From NCBI GenBank assembly GCA_964517135.1, contig CAZFBA010000006.1, forward strand, positions 1-64,000: 64,000 bases of DNA, in the 5' to 3' direction. A program made the position numbers and the translations under genes. This document shows, piece after piece, positions 25,742 through 35,357 of this stretch; the stretch's first letter is position 1; every line of letters starts with the position of its first letter. The stretch is from CAZFBA01 sp964517135. Lineage in GTDB: Bacteria; Cyanobacteriota; Vampirovibrionia; JBFMGH01. The notes below the pieces were generated by a model, which saw nothing but the letters and a program-made list of their open reading frames with translations, did no database searches and had not been told where the DNA came from.

Positions 25742-26383
25742 ATGTCAGATAATATTACATCTCAATTCTTTAACACATATGCAGTGGATTTCAACGCCAT
25801 CTATGGCAATAACCATAATCTGTGGAACAGTTTCATTAATTTACACTTTCGCAAAAGTATGAAACTAAGGCTTTTTAAAACACTTGAAGGATGTAACCCG
25901 TCAGATAATGCAAAAATAATTGATATTGGGTGTGGGCCGGGCCATTATTGCGTGGCTCTGGCAAAAAAGAACGTGGATTCTATTACTGGGGTGGACTTTG
26001 CTTCAGAAATGATTGAAATTGCACAGCAAAAAGCCATCTCAGAGGGTGTTGAAGCTAAATGCAAATTTATTTGTAATGATTTTATGACGATAACTTTCAA
26101 TGAAACCTTTGATTATTCAATAGTTATGGGCTTTATGGACTATGTTGATGATCCTGAAGCTCTGATAGAAAAGGTTTTGTCAATTACCTCAAAGAAAGCT
26201 TTCTTTAGTTTTCCTCTTGATGGCGGTTTTCTGGCCTGGAAAAGAAAAATAAAGTACAAAAACCGCTGCAAGCTCTTTCTTTATAAGTATAATGAAATTG
26301 AAAAGCTATTTGAAAACAAGGATTTTAGCAGGTTTGAAATAGAAAAAATAAGCCGGGACGCATTTGTGACAATTTATAAGTAA
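25742..26383 (+). CDS. Class I SAM-dependent methyltransferase
   Basis: 213 residues. SAM-binding motif I is IIDIGCGPGHYCVALA (about 60-75), with motif II GVDFASEMIEIAQ and the motif IV-like FDYSIVMGFMDYVDD. A GAAGGT ribosome-binding site lies before the ATG and the gene follows the deacetylase by 12 bases, so they are probably co-transcribed. The substrate is unknown; the context suggests a sugar, lipid carrier or nucleotide sugar of the exopolysaccharide pathway. The C-terminus is short and basic. Confidence 0.88.
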   Translation: MSDNITSQFFNTYAVDFNAIYGNNHNLWNSFINLHFRKSMKLRLFKTLEGCNPSDNAKIIDIGCGPGHYCVALAKKNVDSITGVDFASEMIEIAQQKAISEGVEAKCKFICNDFMTITFNETFDYSIVMGFMDYVDDPEALIEKVLSITSKKAFFSFPLDGGFLAWKRKIKYKNRCKLFLYKYNEIEKLFENKDFSRFEIEKISRDAFVTIYK

Positions 26384-26456
26384 TTAACATCTATGTATCT
26401 ATTTAAAACCTGTATCTCAAAGGTAATCCTGATATAATGAATAGCAATGAAATGAA

Positions 26457-27434
26457 ATGCAGGAGACTATGCAACAGAAACCGGCACCTGTCGTATTGTT
26501 TGTTTATAACAGGCCTCAGCACACAGAGCAATGCCTCGCTGAACTGGCTAAAAATACTCTTGCAATAGAAACTGAGCTCTATATCTTTTCTGATGGGCCA
26601 AAACAGGAAAGCGATCTGGAAAAAATTAAAGCTGTCAGAGCCCTGATTAAAAACATATCAGGCTTTAAGGATGTCAAAATTACTGAAAGAGAAACAAACC
26701 TGGGTCTGGCAAATTCTGTTATAAGAGGTGTCACAGAGGTTATAAATATTCATAATAGGGTAATTGTCCTTGAAGATGATCTTATCACCTGTAGCAATTT
26801 TTTGAACTATATGAATAATGCACTTGATTACTATGAGGATCATCCTAAAGCAGGTTCAGTGACAGGGTTTTCTCTACCTCCGTCACTTTATCCGCTGCCT
26901 TCTGACTATCCTTTTGAAGTTTATTTTTCTCACAAAGCCTGCTCAACAGGCTGGGGTACCTGGAAACACATCTGGGATACTGTTGACTGGGAAGTTAGCG
27001 ATTATGATAGTTTTATGAAAGATAAGAAAAGGAAAAAACAATTCAACTCTACCGGTAATAATGCTGTCTTAATGCTTAAGCACTATCGAAAAGGTATTAT
27101 AGATTCCTGGGCAATAAGATGGCACTATCATCATTTTAAAAACGATTTCTACTGTGTTTTTCCTGTTAGCAATCTTCTCTATAACACTGGTTTTGACGGC
27201 ACCGGCATACATAGCAAAGAGGTTAATGATTCATTCTATAATATAAAATATGATCCTGACAGGGTAAACTTTGAGTTTACAGCCCATATTGAAGAAAATC
27301 TTGAAGTTAATCACAACTTTCAAAGGGCTTTTAACCTTCCTGTTTCTGTTATGTTCTGGATTCACTTTAAAAAATACATCTTTTATGACTACATTAAACA
27401 AAAAAATAAAAGAAATGCAGAGGTAAAACTTTGA
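26457..27434 (+). CDS. Glycosyltransferase, GT2-like (GT-A fold)
   Basis: 325 residues. N-terminal VVLFVYNRPQHTEQCLAEL and IFSDGPK, then the acidic metal motif VIVLEDDLIT, resemble GT-A sugar transferases. A later ACSTGWGTWKHIWD segment and HYHHF cluster are typical of this uncharacterised branch. Two ATGs compete: at 26457 (weak signal) and at 26469, where AGGAG is only 3 bases away. I keep the first. Its stop overlaps the next glycosyltransferase start (TTGA), so the two are translationally coupled. Acceptor and donor unknown. Confidence 0.8.
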   Translation: MQETMQQKPAPVVLFVYNRPQHTEQCLAELAKNTLAIETELYIFSDGPKQESDLEKIKAVRALIKNISGFKDVKITERETNLGLANSVIRGVTEVINIHNRVIVLEDDLITCSNFLNYMNNALDYYEDHPKAGSVTGFSLPPSLYPLPSDYPFEVYFSHKACSTGWGTWKHIWDTVDWEVSDYDSFMKDKKRKKQFNSTGNNAVLMLKHYRKGIIDSWAIRWHYHHFKNDFYCVFPVSNLLYNTGFDGTGIHSKEVNDSFYNIKYDPDRVNFEFTAHIEENLEVNHNFQRAFNLPVSVMFWIHFKKYIFYDYIKQKNKRNAEVKL

Positions 27435-28678
27435 AAATACTTCATCTTAACGAAAACGATAGCATGGGTGGTGCAGCTATTGCTACCCGGAGGCTTCATG
27501 AGGGTTTAACAGAAGCAGGCATAGACTCAACTCTTTTCGTGCAAAGAAAATATACCAGCAGAAAGGATGTTTATACTTATAAATCAGGTTTTCAATCAAT
27601 TATAAATACCACAAGTAGTCGCTATAACCGATTTCCCAAAATATTCTATCCTGAAAGAAAAAAAGAAGCCTACAATACAGGTTATTCACTTAACAGCCTT
27701 GCCCCCGTTATTAAAGAATTCAAGCCTGATATTATTCATTTACACTGGATAGCAGACGGCTTTATAAATATCAATGAGTTAAAAAGATTTAACATACCTG
27801 TTGTATGGTCTCTGCATGATATGTGGCCCTTTACAGGAGGGTGTCATTACTCATATGACTGTTCAAAATATACCTTCCTGTGCGGATGTTGCCCTGTTCT
27901 TTGCTCGACTAAAAAAAATGACCTTGCTTTTAAAGTTTTTCAATCAAGATCAAAAAGCATCAAAAACCTTAATTTAACGGTTGTATCACCTTCCAGGTGG
28001 CTTTCTGATAGTGCCAGCAATAGTGCAATATTCCGTGATAGCCAGATTGCAACCATACCGCACGGGCTTAACCTCGAAATATTTAAGCCAGCCGGCAAAA
28101 ATCACTCCAGGGCGATTCATTATATACCTGAAGATAAGAAAATCATTCTGTTTGGAGGTATAAACCCTCATATAGACAAAAGAAAAGGCTTCCACCTGCT
28201 TGAAGAAGCCCTGAATATACTAAAAAATAAAAAAGAACTGGAAAACTGCGAATTGCTTGTTTTTGGTTGCGAAGAAAAAATGATTGACTTTCAAAATGCT
28301 ATAAAGACAACCTATTCAGGATACATTGCCCATGATATAGCCATGCCTGTTACATATTCTGCAGCTGATGTTATGATTGTGCCCTCATATCAGGAAGCTT
28401 TTGGGCTAACAGCACTGGAAGCTATGGCCTGTGGCACTCCGGTGGTTGCATTTGACACAACAGGTCTTAAAGACATAGTTACTCACAAAGAATCAGGCTA
28501 TCTGGCCAGCCCTTATGAACCTGAAGACCTGGCCGAAGGTATTAAATGGGTTCTTAAAAACAATTCTAACGCCTTAAATATATCTGAAAATGCCAGAAAT
28601 AGGGTGGTTAAAGAATTTGATGTTAAAAATGTAGTTCAAAAATACTCAGAACTTTATTCAAAAATCTTAAATAATTAG
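27431..28678 (+). CDS. Family 4 glycosyltransferase (WcaC-like)
   Basis: 415 residues, GT-B fold. N-terminal domain: ILHLNENDSMGGAAIATRRL and IIHLHWIADGFIN. A SLHDMWPFTGGCHYSYDC segment with several Cys resembles WcaC and related colanic-acid-type transferases. C-terminal domain: ILFGGINPHIDKRKGFHLL and the donor-site motif PSYQEAFGLTALEAMACGTPVVAF, in which EAFGLTALEA is the E-x7-E retaining-transferase signature. Start is TTG at 27431 with AGAGGT upstream, overlapping the previous stop. It probably adds a sugar to the growing repeat unit at the cytoplasmic face. Confidence 0.9.
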   Translation: MKILHLNENDSMGGAAIATRRLHEGLTEAGIDSTLFVQRKYTSRKDVYTYKSGFQSIINTTSSRYNRFPKIFYPERKKEAYNTGYSLNSLAPVIKEFKPDIIHLHWIADGFININELKRFNIPVVWSLHDMWPFTGGCHYSYDCSKYTFLCGCCPVLCSTKKNDLAFKVFQSRSKSIKNLNLTVVSPSRWLSDSASNSAIFRDSQIATIPHGLNLEIFKPAGKNHSRAIHYIPEDKKIILFGGINPHIDKRKGFHLLEEALNILKNKKELENCELLVFGCEEKMIDFQNAIKTTYSGYIAHDIAMPVTYSAADVMIVPSYQEAFGLTALEAMACGTPVVAFDTTGLKDIVTHKESGYLASPYEPEDLAEGIKWVLKNNSNALNISENARNRVVKEFDVKNVVQKYSELYSKILNN

Positions 28679-28738
28679 AATATTAGCAAAAATACAGTGG
28701 TGCCTATGAAGAACTTAAAAGTTCCCTGTTTTTGCTGA

Positions 28739-28762
28739 AATCAATTGCCTTTTGATGGCAAC
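28739..28762 (+). repeat. 24-base repeat shared with 47644-47667
   Basis: The sequence aatcaattgccttttgatgg followed by caac is identical at both sites. It contains a small stem ttgcc/ggcaa. Here it lies between the glycosyltransferase stop and the SLBB export gene. Confidence 0.7.
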
Positions 28763-28907
28763 TCTGGTATCACTTCACAAAAATAATTTTGTAATAATAC
28801 TTATTTTAAGCTTAATTTTAATTGTTATTTTTATTAATATTATTGTTTGAATGGTATTTAAAAGGTTTCTTATTACTAACCAGCGTTCAGTCAAGAAGGA
28901 TAAGGAT

Positions 28908-31358
28908 ATGATAAAGTCAATAAAGCTATGTTTGGTGATTGCACTGTTTTTTGTGCTTAATGCTCACGTTGTTATCGCTCAGGAAAGGGTTGAAACTATC
29001 AGGACATTCACAATGCCCTCTGAGACTGTAGCTAAACCCGGTGAGCTTACAACTGAATCCGTTCAGCCAATACAACCAATGGGCAATCTGAGAACTGTAA
29101 AGCAATACGAAGAAAGCTATTACGTTGATCTCAGCAATAATATCCTTGAAAAGAAAGAACTGCCAGAGCTTTTAAGTAATATTGAGAAGCTCTTTAACGG
29201 AGAAATCTTACAGTTTGGCTATGATATATTTGGTGAAAATATTGGTGCAACTGTTGCAGGGGTTTCTTCAAAGACACATGTACTCAGCAGTGGCGACAGA
29301 GTAAAAGTTCTTTTCTGGGGAGATACACTTGACCTTATGAAAATAACAGGCTCAGGAGCATCAGCACTTGAATCTGTAGTCAATGCCACCGTTGATGCAG
29401 ATGGAAATATATTTATACCGGGCGTAGGTCTTATTTATGCAAAGGGAAGAACAGTACCTGACCTTGAAAGAGAAATAAATATTAACCTGGCAGAAAAATA
29501 TGAACAACTTAACGCTAAAATAGCCGTAGAAAGCCCTTCAAGTTTTAATATTATGGTGGTTGGTAAGGTAAAGAACCCGGGTTCAGTCGGCATATCACCA
29601 CATGAAAATTTTATAGATGCTCTCAAATCTGCCGGTGGGATTCTAAAAACCGGATCGTTAAGAAATATCGAACATATTGATGCTCATACGAAAAAGAAAA
29701 CCAGTATCGACCTTTATCAATTTCTCCTTGAGGGCCATTATCCTAAAATCAAACTTAAAAACGGTGATGTCCTTCTTGTAAAACCAATAGGGAAAGTCAT
29801 TGGCCTGAATGAAGGCGTCAAAAACCCTGCAATATATGAATTTCTTGATAACGAAACCCTTGATGCTGCAATTAACTATGCAGGCGGTTTTCTGCCTTCT
29901 ATTACTCCAGATAATATTGAAATAGAAAGATTTGACATACCTTCAGGGCAAAAAAGCATTGTAAGCATTACAGAATCACAACTCAAAAGCTTTAAACCAA
30001 AAGATGGTGATATGTTAAGCTTTGTTAAACTCTACGAACGCCCAGAAAATAACGTTTCAATAGAAGGAAACGTAAAACGTCCAAGAACTGTAGAATACAA
30101 GCCTGATATGAGGCTTTCTGACATACTCAAAAGCCGGGATGATTTACTCTACAATACGTATACTGAACAGGCTGTTATAACAAGAATCGACGGACTAAAT
30201 AAAGGCATTTTGCCGATACCTGTTTCGCTATCAGCGTTTTTTGCAGGCAAAATAGACCCTGTACTCAAGCCACAGGACGTTATTAGGGTATATGCTGCTA
30301 CTAAAATGGGGGTAGTTGAAGTTGCAGGAGAAATAACTAACCCATCATTTATACCATACAAAGATAAAATGACTTTGAAAGATATTTTATCAATAGTAGA
30401 CTTTAAAACAAATCCAAATATTCTGGTTGCAGAGGTTTCAGGCTCAGAAGACAAAAGTAAATCAGCCTATAGAAAGAATTTGTCTGTAGATACAAAGGTT
30501 GTTTATCTCTATGAGCTTCTTACTAAAAATAATCCTGAACTTGATGTTCCATTAAAGCCTAATGACAAAATTATATTCAGGCCAGTTAGTGAAAAAGAGC
30601 CTCTAGAAGAGGTTGCTGTTTATGGTTACGTTAAAAAACCCGGCATATATAAAGTTATTCACGGAATGAAACTTATTGATGTAATAAATATTGCAGGAGG
30701 TTTGCGCTCTGATGCCTACCTTCCCGGGATGGTTTTCTTAAGATCGCTTGTCGAAAAGGCACAAAGAAAGGCTTATGAACGCTCTGAAACAAACTTACAG
30801 CTTGATATAGCTGAAAAAGTTACAGAAATGCATTCAATCAAAGACTCTTCTCGAAGGAGTGATCTGAAATCATACATAGATCAACAGGAAGACCTGCTTC
30901 AAATTATGCAAAAGAAAGCTAAAGAAGAGTTCGGGAGAATTGTTTTAAATATAAACTCGAATAACCTTGCAGAAATACCGCCCGAGTATAATCTTGAAAT
31001 AAAAGATGGCGACCAGATTATCATCCCATATAAACCCCAGCACGTAGTTGTTATGGGCGAAGTATCCAATCAGTCTGCCATAGCTTTTCTGCCCGGTCAG
31101 ACACCAGAATATTATATTGATCAGGTGGGCGGTTTCACAAAAGATGCCCGGAAGAAATCTGCATATTTAATTCGTGCAAGTGGGCGTACAGAAGCAATAA
31201 AAAGCTTTAATACTCTGGCAGTTAACCCAGGAGATTCTATTATCATACCCAGGAAAGTTGGTATACCTATAAACTGGGGTAATGTATTAAAATCAACACT
31301 GGGAATGGCTTTCCAGACAACCGGAATGGTTTACATGCTTATGAAAATTGCTGATTAG
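28908..31358 (+). CDS. Multi-SLBB polysaccharide export protein (Wza-like)
   Basis: 816 residues from the ATG at 28908, which has AAGGAT just upstream; the longer frame from 28851 would bury the signal peptide. Signal peptide MIKSIKLCLVIALFFVLNAH with cleavage near VIAQ. A polysaccharide-export (Poly_export/PES) domain follows (HVLSSGDRVKVLFWG ... GNIFIPGVGLIYAKGRTVPDLE) and then five or more SLBB domains, each with the pattern V.G.V.NPG...  (KVKNPGSVGI, NVKRPRTVEY, EITNPSFIPY, YVKKPGIYKV, EVSNQSAIAF). A coiled-coil stretch is near 625-680. The C-terminus is hydrophobic. More than twice the length of E. coli Wza, a form common in cyanobacteria-like and other phyla. It should form the outer-membrane/periplasmic channel for the polysaccharide and pairs with the Wzz-like gene 11 bases on. 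Confidence 0.9.
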   Translation: MIKSIKLCLVIALFFVLNAHVVIAQERVETIRTFTMPSETVAKPGELTTESVQPIQPMGNLRTVKQYEESYYVDLSNNILEKKELPELLSNIEKLFNGEILQFGYDIFGENIGATVAGVSSKTHVLSSGDRVKVLFWGDTLDLMKITGSGASALESVVNATVDADGNIFIPGVGLIYAKGRTVPDLEREININLAEKYEQLNAKIAVESPSSFNIMVVGKVKNPGSVGISPHENFIDALKSAGGILKTGSLRNIEHIDAHTKKKTSIDLYQFLLEGHYPKIKLKNGDVLLVKPIGKVIGLNEGVKNPAIYEFLDNETLDAAINYAGGFLPSITPDNIEIERFDIPSGQKSIVSITESQLKSFKPKDGDMLSFVKLYERPENNVSIEGNVKRPRTVEYKPDMRLSDILKSRDDLLYNTYTEQAVITRIDGLNKGILPIPVSLSAFFAGKIDPVLKPQDVIRVYAATKMGVVEVAGEITNPSFIPYKDKMTLKDILSIVDFKTNPNILVAEVSGSEDKSKSAYRKNLSVDTKVVYLYELLTKNNPELDVPLKPNDKIIFRPVSEKEPLEEVAVYGYVKKPGIYKVIHGMKLIDVINIAGGLRSDAYLPGMVFLRSLVEKAQRKAYERSETNLQLDIAEKVTEMHSIKDSSRRSDLKSYIDQQEDLLQIMQKKAKEEFGRIVLNINSNNLAEIPPEYNLEIKDGDQIIIPYKPQHVVVMGEVSNQSAIAFLPGQTPEYYIDQVGGFTKDARKKSAYLIRASGRTEAIKSFNTLAVNPGDSIIIPRKVGIPINWGNVLKSTLGMAFQTTGMVYMLMKIAD

Positions 31359-31369
31359 AGGTAACTTAA

Positions 31370-32743
31370 ATGAGTGATGAGTTCAAAGATGCTGATATAG
31401 GCTTTGGCTTAAAGAAATTAAGCCTGATTATCTGGCATAGAAAATACTGGATACTTGCTATATATACTGTTATAATCTTGCTGTTTGTTTTTATGGTTAT
31501 GAATAAACCTAAAATATATACAGCAGAGGCATTGATACTTTATAATAATACTGGAGCAACTAATTTAACTGAGATAAACCCTTATGCTGTATCCAGTATG
31601 GCTGGTCAGCAGGGCGGAGCCGTTATCAGCCTGGGGAAAGAATCTTTAGATACTGAGATACAGATCATACAGTCTCCTCTGGTTCTGGACAAAGTAATCA
31701 TAGATAATGATTTGAAATACCAGTCAGGCCCTCACAAAGGGGAATATCTACTGGCTGACCACTTTCTAAACCCTAATCTCATTGTAGAAACCCTTTCTGG
31801 CACACAGATTATACGTGTGGGCTATAAATCTACAAACCCTGAACTGGCTTATAATGTTGTAAAATCCATTGTTAAAAACTATAAAGATGTTAACGTAGCT
31901 ATAAATTCTCAAAAAGCGATTAACGATATTGCTTTTTTATCTGATATATATGACGAAACTCAAAAAGAAATTGACCAGAAGATCTCTAAACTTGAAACAA
32001 CAAAAAAAGGAGACAAAATAAACCCTCTCTACAGGCTGGAAAAAGATGATTTCAGGTATGAAATACTTACACAGCACGATAAGAGGCTTCAAAATGTTTT
32101 GAGAAATATGCCATCTACCAGTATAGACATTAAAAAATGGGAAGTCGACTTTGCACAGGAAATTGACAAGCTTAAAATGGTCAAAGAAAAGTATGAATGG
32201 TCAAAATTTTTGGAAGAAATGTCTAAAAATACTAGCAATATATTTGTTTTAAAAGAACCAAGAATGCCGAGAGACAATGAATATGAAAAACAAAGTTGGT
32301 TAACTTATATCTTAATATCTCTGGTAGTTTCTTTTACGGTATCCTGTATAGCTGTATCGGGCCTGGAGCTTGCATCAAAGAGGGTTACATTTAATGACCT
32401 GAGTGATAATACATATATAGTTTACAATAACCACATTAACTATAAAGACGTACTGACAGCTATTTCAGTTAACCATATAGACCGTGCTGGTGTGCTTTCA
32501 TTTGTTGGAGAAGCTGAAACACAGCGTTTTGTTGACAATCTAAGATCTCGACTTGCAGGGAGGGCACTTGATTTATCAATAAAAACAAATCAGGATACCT
32601 TTAACCTTGAAGTGGTTGAGGCTCATCAATACCTGATAATACTTGTAAAGTTTAATAAAACGTACAAAGAGACACTGCAAAGCCTGCGTAAAATCTGTAA
32701 AGAAAGCAATAAAATCATTCTAAAAGAATATTTATACTTATAA
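31370..32743 (+). CDS. Wzz-type chain-length regulator with degenerate kinase-like tail
   Basis: 457 residues. Two membrane helices (about 25-46 and 305-328) enclose a periplasmic helical domain, the layout of polysaccharide co-polymerases. The conserved proline-rich tail before helix two is seen as VLKEPRMPRDNEYEK. After helix two comes a cytoplasmic region of about 125 residues resembling a bacterial tyrosine kinase (BY-kinase) domain: AGVLSFVGEAETQRFVDNLRS occupies the P-loop position but lacks the GKS/T, and there is no Walker B aspartate run. The protein ends in EYLYL. It probably controls chain length or export together with the SLBB protein, without ATPase activity of its own. Confidence 0.82.
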   Translation: MSDEFKDADIGFGLKKLSLIIWHRKYWILAIYTVIILLFVFMVMNKPKIYTAEALILYNNTGATNLTEINPYAVSSMAGQQGGAVISLGKESLDTEIQIIQSPLVLDKVIIDNDLKYQSGPHKGEYLLADHFLNPNLIVETLSGTQIIRVGYKSTNPELAYNVVKSIVKNYKDVNVAINSQKAINDIAFLSDIYDETQKEIDQKISKLETTKKGDKINPLYRLEKDDFRYEILTQHDKRLQNVLRNMPSTSIDIKKWEVDFAQEIDKLKMVKEKYEWSKFLEEMSKNTSNIFVLKEPRMPRDNEYEKQSWLTYILISLVVSFTVSCIAVSGLELASKRVTFNDLSDNTYIVYNNHINYKDVLTAISVNHIDRAGVLSFVGEAETQRFVDNLRSRLAGRALDLSIKTNQDTFNLEVVEAHQYLIILVKFNKTYKETLQSLRKICKESNKIILKEYLYL

Positions 32744-32781
32744 AACATTCTGCTGAAGCGTCCAGAATAGATAAACAGAAG

Positions 32782-33930
32782 ATGACCAAGCAAACAAAAA
32801 CCAAAATAACTCAAATAAGTAAGTATTATCATCCTTTTGCAGGCGGGCTGGAAGTAGTAGCAAAGCAAATATCAGAGGTAATGCAGTCTAAAGGCTTTGA
32901 ATTAGAAGTTATAGCCCTGTCAGAAAACTTGAAAGATAGCATTGAAAGCATAAACGGCATACCAGTCAGGCGATGTGGCCGGCTGTTTGAGTTTAAATCT
33001 AACCCTATTTCATTAAGCTTCATAAGAGAACTTTCACGGGTTGATACTGACATATTGCACTATCACCACCCTTATATCTTTGCTGCTATAGTTCATTTTA
33101 TTGCCCGGCCTAAATATAAACACTTGACCGTAAGCTATCATGGTGATATTACAAGGCAAAAGCATATTATGAAATTTTTTAACCCGGTTTATGAAGCGTT
33201 TTTAAACAGAGCAGACAGGATTCATGTTTTATCAGAGTTCATAAAAGACTTATCAACTACGTTAAATGCAATCAAATACAAAAAAAATCAAATACACGTA
33301 ATTCCATATGGTATACCAATTAATAGTTTTCAAAATATAAACGATGAAAATATTAACAAAATTAAAGATATCTTCAATAATAAAACAATTATTCTCTATG
33401 TTGGAAGGTTTTACCCGGCAAAAGGTGTTGAATATTTAATAAGAGCAATGAATTATGTTAATGACAATGCTGTATTAGTCCTAATTGGATCAGGTTTTTT
33501 GAAAAAATCACTGGAAACTATTGTTTCTCAAAACAAACTGGAAACAAAAGTGTTTTTTACAGGAGACAAAATAGATCAAGAGCTTATAGATTATTATCAA
33601 GCCTGTCATATGCTTGCTTTACCCTCAATTTCAGAAACTTTTGGCATCGTTCAGCTTGAAGCAATGGCCTGTGCCAAACCAGTTATTAATACAAACCTTA
33701 ATACAGCATCAAATAAGGTTTCTGTTCATAATGAAACTGGTCTTACTGTTGAGCCTCATAGCCCTGAAGCCCTGGCCATGGCAATAAATACGCTTATATC
33801 TGATGATCAACTACGAGAGAAGCTTGGTAACAATGCAAAAAAACGGGTTGAACAGTTCTTTTCTATTGACCTGATTGGAGAACAATATTGTCAATTTTTT
33901 GATTTTCAGGAAACCAGGGGAGTAAAATGA
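32782..33930 (+). CDS. Family 4 glycosyltransferase
   Basis: 382 residues, GT-B fold. N-terminal ISKYYHPFAGGLEVVAKQISE is the acceptor-domain glycine loop, and DILHYHHPY is a conserved core. C-terminal ILYVGRFYPAKGVEYLIRAM and the donor-site PSISETFGIVQLEAMACAKPVI (E-x7-E) identify a retaining GT4 enzyme. It overlaps the next glycosyltransferase by 4 nt (ATGA). Last-but-one gene of the + strand polysaccharide run. No sugar specificity can be assigned. Confidence 0.92.
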   Translation: MTKQTKTKITQISKYYHPFAGGLEVVAKQISEVMQSKGFELEVIALSENLKDSIESINGIPVRRCGRLFEFKSNPISLSFIRELSRVDTDILHYHHPYIFAAIVHFIARPKYKHLTVSYHGDITRQKHIMKFFNPVYEAFLNRADRIHVLSEFIKDLSTTLNAIKYKKNQIHVIPYGIPINSFQNINDENINKIKDIFNNKTIILYVGRFYPAKGVEYLIRAMNYVNDNAVLVLIGSGFLKKSLETIVSQNKLETKVFFTGDKIDQELIDYYQACHMLALPSISETFGIVQLEAMACAKPVINTNLNTASNKVSVHNETGLTVEPHSPEALAMAINTLISDDQLREKLGNNAKKRVEQFFSIDLIGEQYCQFFDFQETRGVK

Positions 33931-35162
33931 AAATTCTTTTCATAAATAACTTTTTGGGCCCGCCAGGTGGTGTTGAAACACTACTCTACAGTGAGGCCAG
34001 TTTGTTAAAAGAAAAAGGCTATGAAGTGCATTTTTTTGCTGTCAACAGAGCTCCTTTTTTTGAAGAGAATTATGAATACCGGCATTTTTTTCCTGATTAT
34101 ATAGACTTTAAAAGCCTGACAGGTATTCAGAAATTGAAATATTTGAATATTTTCTATAATTTTGAAGCTAAAAAGAAGCTAAATAAGTGTATTAAAGAAA
34201 TTAAACCTGACTTGATTCATATCCATAACTATTCTTATTATCTTACTTCATCAATTATTGAAGAACTCAAAAAACATAAAATACCAGTTGTTCAGACTGT
34301 TCATGACTTTAGATTTGTTTGCCCTGGAGGCATTTTAGTTATTGATGGCCAGATATGTCAGAATATAGAGTGTCTTAAAGGCAATAAACTGCATTGTGTC
34401 GCTAATAGATGCAAAAATAATCGTTTTATTGACAGTTTATTTGTTTATATTGAATATTTGATAAATAAAAGTATGAATATACCTGACAGGATTGATAAAT
34501 TTATCTTTCCGGCTCAGGCAAGCTATGAATTGTTTGTAAAAAATGGTTTTGATAAACAAAAATGCATTGTTATAAACAACTTTGTTAATGACATGTTTTT
34601 AGATCTTAACCCTGACTATACTAATAAAGGATATTTTCTTTATGCAGGCAGATTATCAGTAGAAAAGGGGTTAAAAAACCTTATAAAAGCTTTTTCTGAA
34701 TTGCCGGAAGAGATTCAATTGCGTATTGCAGGCACAGGCCCTGAAGAAGAAAAGCTTAAAAAGCTTGCAGAGAATTTAAATTGCAAGAATATTCAATTTG
34801 CAGGCCTGAAATATGGTAATGACCTGATCGATGAATATCAGCATTCTATTGCGGCGATATTGCCCTGTGAGTGGTTTGAAACATTTGGTATAACCCTGCT
34901 TGAAGCCTTTGCGGCTGGCAAACCTGTTATTGCGAGCCGGGCCGGGGCAATACCTGAAATTGTTGAGGAGGGCAAAACAGGTTTACTTGTTACCCCCGGG
35001 GATATTGAAGAGTTAAAACAGGCTATTTTGCAGTTTTATTCTGACATAGAGAAAACAAAAACTATGGGCAGGCAGGCAAGAGAACATGTCGTGGAAAAAT
35101 TTTCTTCTGACATTCACCTGAAAAAGCTAATTTCTTTATATGAAGATCAGTGCATAACTTAA
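33927..35162 (+). CDS. Family 4 glycosyltransferase
   Basis: 411 residues, GT-B fold. N-terminal ILFINNFLGPPGGVETLLYSE, a Cys-containing VHDFRFVCPGG segment, and in the C-terminal domain FLYAGRLSVEKGLKNLIKAF and the donor motif WFETFGITLLEAFAAGKPVIAS. Start overlaps the preceding gene by 4 nt. The bases encoding the C-terminus (35055-35116) recur as a 62-base fragment at 35289-35350. Likely closes the assembly of the polysaccharide repeat unit; specificity unknown. Confidence 0.92.
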   Translation: MKILFINNFLGPPGGVETLLYSEASLLKEKGYEVHFFAVNRAPFFEENYEYRHFFPDYIDFKSLTGIQKLKYLNIFYNFEAKKKLNKCIKEIKPDLIHIHNYSYYLTSSIIEELKKHKIPVVQTVHDFRFVCPGGILVIDGQICQNIECLKGNKLHCVANRCKNNRFIDSLFVYIEYLINKSMNIPDRIDKFIFPAQASYELFVKNGFDKQKCIVINNFVNDMFLDLNPDYTNKGYFLYAGRLSVEKGLKNLIKAFSELPEEIQLRIAGTGPEEEKLKKLAENLNCKNIQFAGLKYGNDLIDEYQHSIAAILPCEWFETFGITLLEAFAAGKPVIASRAGAIPEIVEEGKTGLLVTPGDIEELKQAILQFYSDIEKTKTMGRQAREHVVEKFSSDIHLKKLISLYEDQCIT

Positions 35163-35288
35163 AACTAACTGCAACAAAATAGATAATATTCTTATAAACA
35201 CACCACTGATAAAGCATTTAAGCACTACCATTGCTGTTATATCAAAAAAGACAAAAATCTTTTATTAATAATGTTTTTCTTAGAAAAG

Positions 35289-35350
35289 ACAAAAACTATG
35301 GGCAGGCAGGCAAGAGAACTTATCGTGGAAAAATTTTCTTCTGACATTCA
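35289..35350 (+). pseudogene. Duplicated 3' fragment of the upstream glycosyltransferase gene
   Basis: 62 bases match 35055-35116 of the intact glycosyltransferase with only two differences (catgtc to cttatc). The fragment has no start and no open frame of note. It ends directly against the composite repeat copy at 35358, so a repeat-associated duplication or a collapsed second gene copy is likely. The low divergence implies a fairly recent event. Confidence 0.8.
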
Positions 35351-35357
35351 AATAAGG

